Program-made: the position numbers and the translations under genes
Notes under the pieces: model-generated
Databases searched by the model: none
What the model was told of the DNA's origin: nothing
Seen by the model: the letters and a program-made list of their open reading frames with translations, nothing else
In this document: piece by piece, positions 1 to 5,895 of the stretch
Position numbering within the stretch: the stretch's first letter is position 1
Layout: each line of letters opens with the position of its first letter
Assembly (NCBI GenBank): GCA_004296145.1
Contig: SEBM01000196.1
Coordinates: 1-7,477 of the forward strand
DNA from: Flavobacterium sp.
Lineage (GTDB): Bacteria > Bacteroidota > Bacteroidia > Flavobacteriales > Flavobacteriaceae
DNA: 7,477 bases
Direction: 5' to 3'

Positions 1-1
1 T

Positions 2-193
2 GCAGAAGCTGTTGAAGTTGCGAAAATGTCTCTTTCTTTAAAGATTGTTGATAGTGCTGACTATCTTGAATCTTATCACGAACTCGGTATCTATGGTGAG
101 AAAATTCTTAATGGGATAGGTAACAATATTCGTTGTGGTAATTCTTTAGTAGATTCAGCTATCTTGTCCGCGTACCCTAACCTCGCAGAAGAT
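2..193 (+). pseudogene. Remnant of a type IIG / Eco57I-like N6-adenine DNA methyltransferase
   Basis: The translation from base 2 reads AEAVEVAKMSLSLKIVD, then GEKILNGIGNNIRCGNSLVD and a YPNLAEDEEEL-like tail. In Eco57I-family restriction-methylases, 'D-x-AVEVAKLSLxLK' follows the SAM-binding motif I. It is followed by 'ILxxIxxNIKCGNSLI', then an acidic 'EEEL..INPFxWE' stretch, then the catalytic NPPY/F motif. Here the order matches up to the acidic stretch, after which the frame becomes a TetR regulator. The catalytic NPPY motif and the target-recognition domain are absent downstream, so this copy cannot be a complete methyltransferase unless the window is mis-joined. The family assignment is from memory of motif patterns. 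A BREX PglX-type methylase, which shares these motifs, is an alternative. The right boundary is approximate because both proteins may contain an EEELL-like sequence at the junction. Confidence 0.65.
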
Positions 194-748
194 GAAGAAG
201 AGCTATTAAGAAAAGCACAAATTGTCTTTTGGGAAAAGGGATTTACTCCCACTTCACTTGAAGATCTGCTTGAAGCAATGCAGATTGGCAGCGGCAGTTT
301 TTATAACACGTTTAAAGGAGGAAAGAAAGAGCTTTTTTCCAAAGCACTTCAACTTCGAAGAAATGATTTAAAAAATTTTAAAGAACAACTTATTCAAAGT
401 GACTCTCCTCTTGATGTATTAAAGGATTTTTTTAGATCGCTTGCGGAAACTGAACCTCATAGTCACCTGATGGGATGTCTTATAGTTAATACGATTATAG
501 AAATGACTTTTGTCGATACAAAATTTCAGCAGGAAGCTCTTGTTATTTTAAGAGAAATGGAGCAAATCTACATTTGGGCTATCGACAAGGCACAAAAGGA
601 AGGAAAAATAATTAACCGGACCAGCCCTGAAATTTTAGGCAGATATCTTGTTACATTCTGGAGCGGATTAAATGTCATCAGACGTATGTATCCGGATAAA
701 AAGATACTTGCTGCCCAAATAGAAATGCAGCTTAGCATTCTGAGCTAA
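2..748 (+). CDS. Chimeric ORF: Eco57I-like DNA methyltransferase fragment fused in frame to a TetR/AcrR-family regulator (5' end outside window)
   Basis: The frame is open from base 2, so the true start may lie upstream; the first ATG in the window is at 26 (residue 1 below). Residues ~57-240 form a TetR-family repressor of nearly normal length (about 184 residues). The N-terminal helix-turn-helix spans ~58-105, with EEELLRKAQIVFWEKGF followed by TSLEDLLEAMQIGSGSFYNTF and the GGKKELF stretch. The ligand-binding domain carries GCLIVNT at 150-156, a hallmark of the YxaF/LmrA/NemR-like branch. Residues ~1-55 do not belong to TetR; they resemble the segment between motif I and the NPPY motif of Eco57I/type IIG adenine methyltransferases. 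The regulator has no ATG at its expected start. The only nearby alternative is TTG at 164-166, which would give 194 residues but is an unusual start in this phylum. A hairpin terminator overlaps the stop. The TetR call is firm. Whether the fused protein is made, or only an internally started TetR, cannot be told. Confidence 0.85.
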   Translation, partial: AEAVEVAKMSLSLKIVDSADYLESYHELGIYGEKILNGIGNNIRCGNSLVDSAILSAYPNLAEDEEELLRKAQIVFWEKGFTPTSLEDLLEAMQIGSGSFYNTFKGGKKELFSKALQLRRNDLKNFKEQLIQSDSPLDVLKDFFRSLAETEPHSHLMGCLIVNTIIEMTFVDTKFQQEALVILREMEQIYIWAIDKAQKEGKIINRTSPEILGRYLVTFWSGLNVIRRMYPDKKILAAQIEMQLSILS

Positions 749-770
749 GCTATTTTTTTAATCTTTTTTT
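729..770 (+). terminator. Intrinsic terminator of the TetR gene
   Basis: A perfect 8-bp inverted repeat, AGCTTAGC (729-736) and GCTAAGCT (744-751), encloses a 7-base loop and contains the TetR stop codon at 746-748. It is followed by ATTTTTTTAATCTTTTTTT, a long T-rich tail. This is the standard form of a Rho-independent terminator and suggests that the regulator and the next gene are separate transcription units. Confidence 0.75.
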
Positions 771-788
771 GTAGTGTTCAATACAAAA
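767..788. promoter_or_regulatory. Candidate TetR-type operator (22-bp near-palindrome)
   Basis: The arms TTTTGTA (767-773) and TACAAAA (782-788) are exact inverted repeats. The inner bases TG..CA also pair, so 18 of 22 positions are symmetric about 777.5. TetR dimers usually bind palindromes of 14-24 bp, and this one sits between the TetR gene and the lipoprotein gene. It overlaps the T-run of the upstream terminator, so part of the symmetry could be a by-product of A/T richness. Binding is inferred, not shown. Confidence 0.35.
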
Positions 789-834
789 TAAATTTACATG
801 CTCAATAATAGAATATTAATTTAAAACAACATTC

Positions 835-1878
835 ATGATTACTTACAAAAGAATTATTCCATTGCTTTTTACAACTTTATTTCTAACTGCCTGCAACAAA
901 GAAAGTCAGTTACAAAAAGAAAGCTCAAGTGAAAATAATTATTTAAAGGACAATTCTAAAGGAATAAAAACGGGAGGTGTCAAAGTTGTAGAAATTACAA
1001 CTCCCAAAGGCAAATTTAATGTATGGACCAAAACAATTGGAAATAATCCAAAAATCAAGGTATTACTTCTTAATGGAGGTCCGGGAGCCACACACGAATA
1101 TTTTGAATGTATGGAAAGTTTCCTTCCTCAGGAAGGAATTGAATTTATTTATTATGATCAATTGGGTACCGGAAATTCTGACAACCCAAATGATCCTGCA
1201 CTTTGGGATTTGCCACGTTTTGTTGAAGAAATTGAACAAGTACGCCAGGCATTAAATCTTAATAAGGATAATTTTTATTTGTTAGGACATTCATGGGGTG
1301 GTATTCTTGCTGCAGAATATGCATTAAAATACCAACAAAATCTTAAAGGTTTAATTATTTCCAATATGATGATGAGTGCCATCGATTATAGTAAATATTC
1401 TGATGTTCTTGCCAAAGAAATGGATCCAGAGGTTGTAGTCCAATTAAGAGAAATTGAAAAAAACAAAGATTATAAAAATCCAAAATATATGGAATTGCTG
1501 ATTCCTAATTTCTACGCCAAACATATTATCAAAATGGATATAAGCTCATGGCCGGAACCGTTGAGCCGATCTTTCGGAAAAATTAATGAATCTCTTTATG
1601 TAACCATGCAAGGACCGAGCGAATTTGGTATTTCGGGAAAACTTGAAAAATGGGATATTAAAAACCAACTCTCAAAAATTACGGTACCTACCTTATCTAT
1701 AGGCGCAAAATACGATACTATGGATCCTAAACATATGGAATGGATTTCTACTCAGGTTAAAAACGGAACTTATCTTTACTGTGACAAGGGCAGCCATATG
1801 AGTATGTACGATGACCAGGAAACGTATATGAAGGGCCTGATTAAATTTATAAAAGACACTGATAGTAAGCTGAATTAA
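835..1878 (+). CDS. Lipoprotein alpha/beta hydrolase, prolyl-iminopeptidase-like (peptidase family S33)
   Basis: This is an exported hydrolase that probably removes N-terminal proline or similar residues from peptides. Residues 1-20 are a lipoprotein signal ending in the lipobox LTAC; Cys20 would be lipidated. A short polar linker follows, then the hydrolase fold. NGGPGATHEYF (80-90) provides the oxyanion-hole loop. YYDQLGTGNSD (106-116) and LWDLPRFVEEIEQVRQAL (123-140) match the Bacillus coagulans-type proline iminopeptidase pattern. GHSWGG (151-156) is the nucleophile elbow with Ser153. Asp294 and His321 are placed to complete the triad. The length of 347 is the usual ~300-residue enzyme plus the signal and linker. 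It is anchored in the cell envelope, so it acts outside the cytoplasm. The gap of 53 bases to the next gene, with no clear terminator, suggests co-transcription with the TlpA-like gene. Substrate specificity within S33 is uncertain; general aminopeptidase or esterase activity is possible. Confidence 0.85.
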   Translation: MITYKRIIPLLFTTLFLTACNKESQLQKESSSENNYLKDNSKGIKTGGVKVVEITTPKGKFNVWTKTIGNNPKIKVLLLNGGPGATHEYFECMESFLPQEGIEFIYYDQLGTGNSDNPNDPALWDLPRFVEEIEQVRQALNLNKDNFYLLGHSWGGILAAEYALKYQQNLKGLIISNMMMSAIDYSKYSDVLAKEMDPEVVVQLREIEKNKDYKNPKYMELLIPNFYAKHIIKMDISSWPEPLSRSFGKINESLYVTMQGPSEFGISGKLEKWDIKNQLSKITVPTLSIGAKYDTMDPKHMEWISTQVKNGTYLYCDKGSHMSMYDDQETYMKGLIKFIKDTDSKLN

Positions 1879-1931
1879 AAGTATAAAAACACTATCATTA
1901 ATATAGTAATGGTTCTTCCTCTATAAAATTT

Positions 1932-3002
1932 ATGAAATACAAATTAAAAACTGCAAAATGGATACTATTGATTTTCATTTTTGCAAATACAGCCCTTTAT
2001 AGTCAAAAAGCTGCAAATCCAAACTTAAAAACTTTTACAATAAAAGGAAATATTAAAGGTGATATCACTGATAATTATGCTTATTTATATTATAATGATT
2101 TACAAGACAGCGTAAAGATTATTAACCAGCAGTTTGAGTTTAAGGGTACAGTAAAAGATACTGTGGTAGCCAGAATTTATATACAATCAGCTGCTAATGC
2201 ACCGCAATTCTATTTGGAAACTAGCGTCATAAACCTCAACATTAGTGTAGAGAAAATTGTTAAAGATGGAAAATCGATACAAACAATGCATATTGATACA
2301 ATTACGGGATCACACTCTTTAGAATTACAAAAGCAGTACTTAAATTTTTATCAGGCGAATTCAGCTAAAAAAGAGTTTGCCACATTATTATATTCAGAAT
2401 TAAAGGTCTTTTTTAGTAAACATCGTACACATCCATTTACCGGAGCAATACTAGCTGAACTTGCTTTGGTAAATCCGATATTGAGCAAACAGCAGCTTAC
2501 TGTTTTGTACTCCCTTTTAGACATTACCAAACAAGACGATCAGTATCTCAAACTCTATCAAAAGGGAATCGAAAAATTAGATGTTTATGCTGTTGGAAAA
2601 CCTTTTTTAGATTTTAAATTACCAAATCAGGACGGAAATTTAATCAGCCTGAAAGATTACAAAGGGAAAATAGTACTCATTGATTTTTGGGCTTCGTGGT
2701 GTGCACCGTGCAGGAAAAAAAATCCTGAATTGATTGTTTTAAAACAGCAATTTGCAAATACTAATTTTGAAATCGTCGGAATTTCAAGAGATAAAAATAA
2801 AAAGCAATGGATATCTGCCATAGCAAAAGATAAATTAGACTGGGCGAACCTATTGGATGAGGAACAAAAAATGGAAAATAGTATGGGAATAGAAAACATT
2901 CCATACAATTATTTACTTGATGAAAAAGGCATTATTTTAGGTGTGAACCTTCCTGTAGAAGAAATCAGGAAAATGTTATCAGATAACATAAAAAAATCAT
3001 GA
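1932..3002 (+). CDS. Periplasmic TlpA-like thiol-disulfide oxidoreductase with N-terminal DUF4369-like domain
   Basis: The product reduces or exchanges disulfides in exported proteins. Residues 1-24 are a Sec signal peptide with probable cleavage in ALYS-QKA; there is no lipobox cysteine, so it should be soluble in the periplasm. Residues ~35-125 (FTIKGNIKGD, then YLYYNDLQDSVKI and FEFKGTV) match the beta-rich DUF4369 domain common in Bacteroidota TlpA proteins. A helical linker spans ~130-215. The thioredoxin fold covers ~218-350: VGKPFLDFKLPNQDG, then LIDFWASWCAPCRKKNPEL with the redox pair Cys257-Ala-Pro-Cys260, and the cis-proline Pro324 in ENIPYNYLLD. The total of 356 residues is normal for this architecture. 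It lies 53 bases behind the lipoprotein hydrolase and the pair ends at a strong terminator, so the two are probably one envelope-directed transcription unit. The partner and electron donor are not visible here. Fold and location are secure; the precise role is not. Confidence 0.9.
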   Translation: MKYKLKTAKWILLIFIFANTALYSQKAANPNLKTFTIKGNIKGDITDNYAYLYYNDLQDSVKIINQQFEFKGTVKDTVVARIYIQSAANAPQFYLETSVINLNISVEKIVKDGKSIQTMHIDTITGSHSLELQKQYLNFYQANSAKKEFATLLYSELKVFFSKHRTHPFTGAILAELALVNPILSKQQLTVLYSLLDITKQDDQYLKLYQKGIEKLDVYAVGKPFLDFKLPNQDGNLISLKDYKGKIVLIDFWASWCAPCRKKNPELIVLKQQFANTNFEIVGISRDKNKKQWISAIAKDKLDWANLLDEEQKMENSMGIENIPYNYLLDEKGIILGVNLPVEEIRKMLSDNIKKS

Positions 3003-3026
3003 TTAAACTTTGAAATTTATAAATAT

Positions 3027-3063
3027 AAAACCTCCAAAATCATAAATTTTGGAGGTTTTTTTT
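3027..3063. terminator. Bidirectional intrinsic terminator between convergent units
   Basis: A perfect 14-bp inverted repeat (3027-3040 and 3046-3059, core CCTCCAAAAT / ATTTTGGAGG) has a 5-base loop. It is followed by a run of eight T on the plus strand (3056-3063). On the minus strand the stem is followed by TTTTATATTT. It sits 25 bases after the TlpA-like stop and 30 bases beyond the GAPDH stop, so it can end transcription from both sides. Confidence 0.9.
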
Positions 3064-3092
3064 AAACTAAAGTAAGATGATTTTATTTGAAT

Positions 3093-4076
3093 TTATAATT
3101 CCTGAATCTGCCTAACCATTTGGTTCGTAAATCCCCATTCGTTATCGTACCACGCCATCACTTTTACAAGGTCTCCATCTACTACCCGCGTCATTTCAAG
3201 ATCTACTGTCGCAGCAAACGGATTTTTTATCATATCCGAAGAAACCAAAGGTTCATCGCTTACATCGACTACTTTTTTATATCTTTCAGTTTTAGCTTCC
3301 TCTGCCAGAATGGTATTAATTTCTTCTACAGAAGTTGGACGTTCTGTAACAAACGTAATGTCTGATATTGAACCAATCGGCACAGGAACTCGTACTGCAA
3401 TGCCATCAAATTTGCCAACATATTCGGGAAGTGCTTTTGTGACAGCAATGGCTGCTCCTGTTGCTGCAGGTGCAGAATTTATTGCTGCTCCACGTCCCAT
3501 GCGGGGCTCTCGTTTTGATGGTGCATCTACCAGCGTTTGAGATGCTGTGTAAGCATGTGTTGTATTAAGAATGGCCTTTTTTACACCAATTCTGCGTCCC
3601 AAAATTTCTATAATCGGTCCAATGTTATTGGTGGTGCAGCTCGCACATGAAAAAATAGACACTTTTCCCTCTTCGGTATTTACTCCATGTACAATTGTTG
3701 GAGTATCTTTTGTTGGTCCTGATATCACCACAAACTTTGCGCCTGCAGCTATGTGCTTTTCTGCATCTGGCTTATTGGTAAAAAATCCGGTGCTTTCTAT
3801 TACAACCTCAGCTTTTAATGATGCCCATGGTAATTCTGCGGGGTCTTTTATCGCGGTATATCTTATTGACTTACCTTCGACATTGATGTAATCACCATTA
3901 ATTGTAACCTCTTTGTCAAATCTGCCGTATATACTGTCATACTTTAAAAGATATACTGCATTCTCAATACTCATAAGATCATTGATTCCGACAACTTCCA
4001 GCCCTGGAGTATCTAATATAATTTTGAGAGCTGCTCTTCCAATACGGCCAAAGCCATTAATTCCTATACTTTTCAT
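3093..4076 (-). CDS. gap: Type I glyceraldehyde-3-phosphate dehydrogenase, non-canonical active-site variant
   Basis: The enzyme oxidises and phosphorylates glyceraldehyde-3-phosphate to 1,3-bisphosphoglycerate in the cytoplasm. The Rossmann start SIGINGFGRIGR (3-14) is followed by GIND with Asp33, the residue that favours NAD. LLKYDSIYGRF (43-53) is conserved. The catalytic Cys147 lies in SCASCTTNN (143-151) and the catalytic His174 in NTTHAYT. Pro186 in DAPS also points to NAD. The C-terminus has WYDNEWGF (309-316). All 327 residues are present. Differences from the usual SNASCTTNCLAP: Cys144 replaces Asn, and Asn151 replaces the cysteine that normally lies four residues after the nucleophile. 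ISGPTKDT and RVPVPIGSISD are also variant where ISAPAKGD and RVPTPDGSxxD are usual. It is therefore probably a second, divergent copy rather than the main glycolytic enzyme, though the rest of the genome is not visible. It lies 141 bases behind the transporter gene on the same strand. Confidence 0.93.
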   Translation of the reverse strand: MKSIGINGFGRIGRAALKIILDTPGLEVVGINDLMSIENAVYLLKYDSIYGRFDKEVTINGDYINVEGKSIRYTAIKDPAELPWASLKAEVVIESTGFFTNKPDAEKHIAAGAKFVVISGPTKDTPTIVHGVNTEEGKVSIFSCASCTTNNIGPIIEILGRRIGVKKAILNTTHAYTASQTLVDAPSKREPRMGRGAAINSAPAATGAAIAVTKALPEYVGKFDGIAVRVPVPIGSISDITFVTERPTSVEEINTILAEEAKTERYKKVVDVSDEPLVSSDMIKNPFAATVDLEMTRVVDGDLVKVMAWYDNEWGFTNQMVRQIQEL

Positions 4077-4118
4077 TTTTAAATTTTAATGGTTAACACT
4101 ATTTTATAAGATTTAATC

Positions 4119-4126
4119 TAAAGATA
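4119..4126 (-). promoter_or_regulatory. gap: Possible -7 element upstream of the GAPDH gene
   Basis: Read on the minus strand this is TATCTTTA, one base away from the Bacteroidota -7 consensus TAnnTTTG, 42 bases before the GAPDH ATG. The nearest upstream TTG that could be a -33 element (4151-4153) is 24 bases away, longer than the usual spacing. Such matches occur by chance in A/T-rich DNA, so support is weak. Confidence 0.2.
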
Positions 4127-4166
4127 CCAAATTTTAATATCAGTGATTAACAAAATACAAATTAAC

Positions 4167-4183
4167 TAATTGACAATCAATTA
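4167..4183. promoter_or_regulatory. Perfect short palindrome in the transporter-GAPDH gap, possible operator
   Basis: TAATTGA (4167-4173) and TCAATTA (4177-4183) are exact inverted repeats around CAA. The symmetry continues with interruptions for several bases on each side. There is no T-run on either flank typical of a terminator, and the site is ~90 bases upstream of the GAPDH start, so a regulator-binding site is the more natural reading. The low sequence complexity keeps confidence low. Confidence 0.25.
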
Positions 4184-4192
4184 ATTTACTCT

Positions 4193-4212
4193 AAAAAACC
4201 ACAAGTTATGTG
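4193..4212 (-). terminator. Weak possible terminator after the TSUP transporter gene
   Basis: On the minus strand, CACA (4212-4209) and TGTG (4203-4200) form a 4-bp stem with a 5-base loop. It is followed shortly by TTTTTT (4198-4193) and begins 5 bases after the transporter stop. The stem is short, so it would be leaky at best; read-through into GAPDH is possible. Confidence 0.25.
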
Positions 4213-4217
4213 CGATA

Positions 4218-4982
4218 CTAAGACATTGTAAAGAAATAAACAGCTATTAAACCACCAATCACTATAATTAATTTCCTGACAAGTTCCTGATTCAAATGGC
4301 GTGAAAATACTGCACCGTAATAGCCTCCTATAATTCCTCCAATGGTCAGTACAATTGTTATTTTCCAGTCTATTAAGCCGGAAAACACAAAACATAATGC
4401 CGCAATTCCGTTATTTACGGCAACCATTAAAACTTTTAGACCATTCATTTCATTTAGTTCTTTCATCCCATAAAGGGTAAAAAGTGTTAAAATCATAATT
4501 CCTATTCCAGCATTAAAATAGCCCCCGTAAAAATTAATCAAGAACAATGGTATCAGTTTTTTGTGCGAATATTCAAAATGCTCACTTGCAGTAGTAACTT
4601 TTTGGAAATATCCAAGTATAGGTTTACTAAAAGCAAATGTTCCCCAAGATATAAGATGAAAGTAAGGAACCAGAGACTTAAAGGTTTTAGGATCTGTCAT
4701 GACCATTACCACCGCTCCGCATAATCCGCCGATTCCGCTGATTAGTAAAATAATTTTCAGATCTTTTGACACTATACGAATATCATTTTTAAACGCCTTT
4801 ACACTCGCAACATTTCCAAACCACATCGATACACAAGTCATAGCATTAGCTCGTATGGAAGTTACTCCATTTAAAACTAAACTTGGAAACACAATAAATC
4901 CACCGCCTCCGGCAAATGCGTTTACAGCCCCGCCTACTACAGCGGCTAAGAATAACAGCCCAAATTGCAGATAATTTTCCAT
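4218..4982 (-). CDS. TauE/SafE-family (TSUP) membrane transporter
   Basis: This is an inner-membrane permease. Families of this type move small anions such as sulfite, sulfonates or organic acids. The 254 residues have the expected two-fold repeat. The first half begins LQFGLLFLAAVVGGAVNAFAGGGGFIVFPSLVLNGV, with the AGGGG signature at 24-28, and continues with SIRANAMT. The second begins LINFYGGYFNAGIGIMILTLF (149-168), with a GGYFNAGIG counterpart. Seven or eight hydrophobic helices can be traced, including 74-95, 143-170, 183-202, 207-226 and 236-252. The start codon lies 2 bases after the stop of the upstream hydrolase, so translation is probably coupled and the two genes share an mRNA. 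The neighbours suggest a product of the hydrolases as cargo, but this is inference. The family is secure and the substrate unknown. Confidence 0.9.
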   Translation of the reverse strand: MENYLQFGLLFLAAVVGGAVNAFAGGGGFIVFPSLVLNGVTSIRANAMTCVSMWFGNVASVKAFKNDIRIVSKDLKIILLISGIGGLCGAVVMVMTDPKTFKSLVPYFHLISWGTFAFSKPILGYFQKVTTASEHFEYSHKKLIPLFLINFYGGYFNAGIGIMILTLFTLYGMKELNEMNGLKVLMVAVNNGIAALCFVFSGLIDWKITIVLTIGGIIGGYYGAVFSRHLNQELVRKLIIVIGGLIAVYFFTMS

Positions 4983-4984
4983 TT

Positions 4985-5878
4985 TTAGTTTTGTTGTAGT
5001 GATTCGTAATAACTAATAATTTCCCTGGCGATTTCAGTTCCAAATTCTTCTAAGGCAAAGTGACCAGTAGGATAAAAAACCAACTTAGAATCCGGCAGAT
5101 CATTATGAATAGCCAATGCTCCTTCCTTTTTAAAAACTTCATCATTTCCCCCCCAAACGATTAATGTCGGAAATTGTGATTTTCTAATTCTTTCCTGCCA
5201 TGCCGGATAAAAAGCCAGATTATTTCCGTAGTCTTTTTTAATTAATAAATGAATCTCTTTTAATCCTGCTCTCTGCATTAAAAATTCATCTAGCATATAG
5301 GATTCCGGAGCAATCTTAGACAGATCGGAAACACCTGTAAGATATTCCCATCTAATATATTCGGGTTCAACTAGCCTTGCCAGTTTTGCATGATTTTCTT
5401 TTGTTTCATCTTTGAAAAAAATCATTGCGTTCTTAATTCCATCTCCAAGACCTTCTTCATATATATTCCCGTTCTGAAAAATGAGCATATCAACTACTGC
5501 CGGATTTTTTGCAATTATGTGCATCAGAACAGGGGCTCCATAATCAAAAAGATAAAAGCTCGTTTTCTTAATATTTAGTTTGGTCAAAAAACCTGTTACA
5601 ATCCTGGCAAAATTTTCAAACGTATATTCAAATACATCTTTTGATGGAACTGCACTAAAGCCAAAGCCTGGTAAATCGGGAGCAAGAATATGAAATCGTT
5701 CAGAGAGCACCGGAATGACATTCCTAAACATATGTGATGAAGAAGGATATCCATGAAGTAACAATAGATTTGGTTTTGCCTCATCTCCTGCTTCCCTGTA
5801 AAAAATTTCCGTTCCGTTTACATTAATGCTTTTATGAACAACTGAATTTACTTGCTCCTCGATAGATTTATTAGTCAT
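4985..5878 (-). CDS. Alpha/beta hydrolase with Asp nucleophile (haloalkane-dehalogenase / epoxide-hydrolase-like), copy 2
   Basis: This is a predicted cytoplasmic hydrolase of 297 residues. IFYREAGD (25-32) leads into the oxyanion loop LLHGYPSSSHMFRN (40-53). APDLPGFGFS (66-75) follows. The nucleophile elbow is LFDYGAP (110-116): Asp112 stands where serine hydrolases have Ser, as in haloalkane dehalogenases and epoxide hydrolases. Asp246 (WGGNDEVF) and His273 (TGHFALEEFG) complete the triad. The cap domain lies between ~135 and 235. Haloalkane dehalogenases carry Trp after the nucleophile and often Asn in HGNP as halide ligands. Here these are Tyr113 and Tyr43, so dehalogenation is not assured. 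It is a clear paralogue of the gene just upstream but has diverged through the cap, where the RPEN.DIQLALFYDYR pattern becomes RAGLKEIHLLIKKDYG. It follows its paralogue by 17 bases and precedes the transporter by 2. Substrate unknown. Confidence 0.88.
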   Translation of the reverse strand: MTNKSIEEQVNSVVHKSINVNGTEIFYREAGDEAKPNLLLLHGYPSSSHMFRNVIPVLSERFHILAPDLPGFGFSAVPSKDVFEYTFENFARIVTGFLTKLNIKKTSFYLFDYGAPVLMHIIAKNPAVVDMLIFQNGNIYEEGLGDGIKNAMIFFKDETKENHAKLARLVEPEYIRWEYLTGVSDLSKIAPESYMLDEFLMQRAGLKEIHLLIKKDYGNNLAFYPAWQERIRKSQFPTLIVWGGNDEVFKKEGALAIHNDLPDSKLVFYPTGHFALEEFGTEIAREIISYYESLQQN

Positions 5879-5895
5879 TTATTTTTCTTAAATGA

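Noticed and set aside
1019..1255. Plus-strand ORF inside the lipoprotein hydrolase gene
   Set aside because: It is in a different frame within a gene whose catalytic motifs cover this stretch.
1879..1931. ACTAT/ATAGT and CATTA/TAATG inverted repeats between the lipoprotein and TlpA-like genes
   Set aside because: The arms are only 5 bp and A/T rich, overlap each other and lack a T-run; they are expected by chance in such DNA.
3120..3891. Three plus-strand ORFs (3120-3365, 3310-3540, 3571-3891) opposite GAPDH
   Set aside because: They are antisense shadows of a complete, well-conserved GAPDH gene and have no recognisable motifs.
4186..5043. Minus-strand ORFs 4186-4395 and 4846-5043 and plus-strand ORF 4699-4974
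   Set aside because: They overlap the TSUP transporter and hydrolase in other frames, and their translations show no family features.
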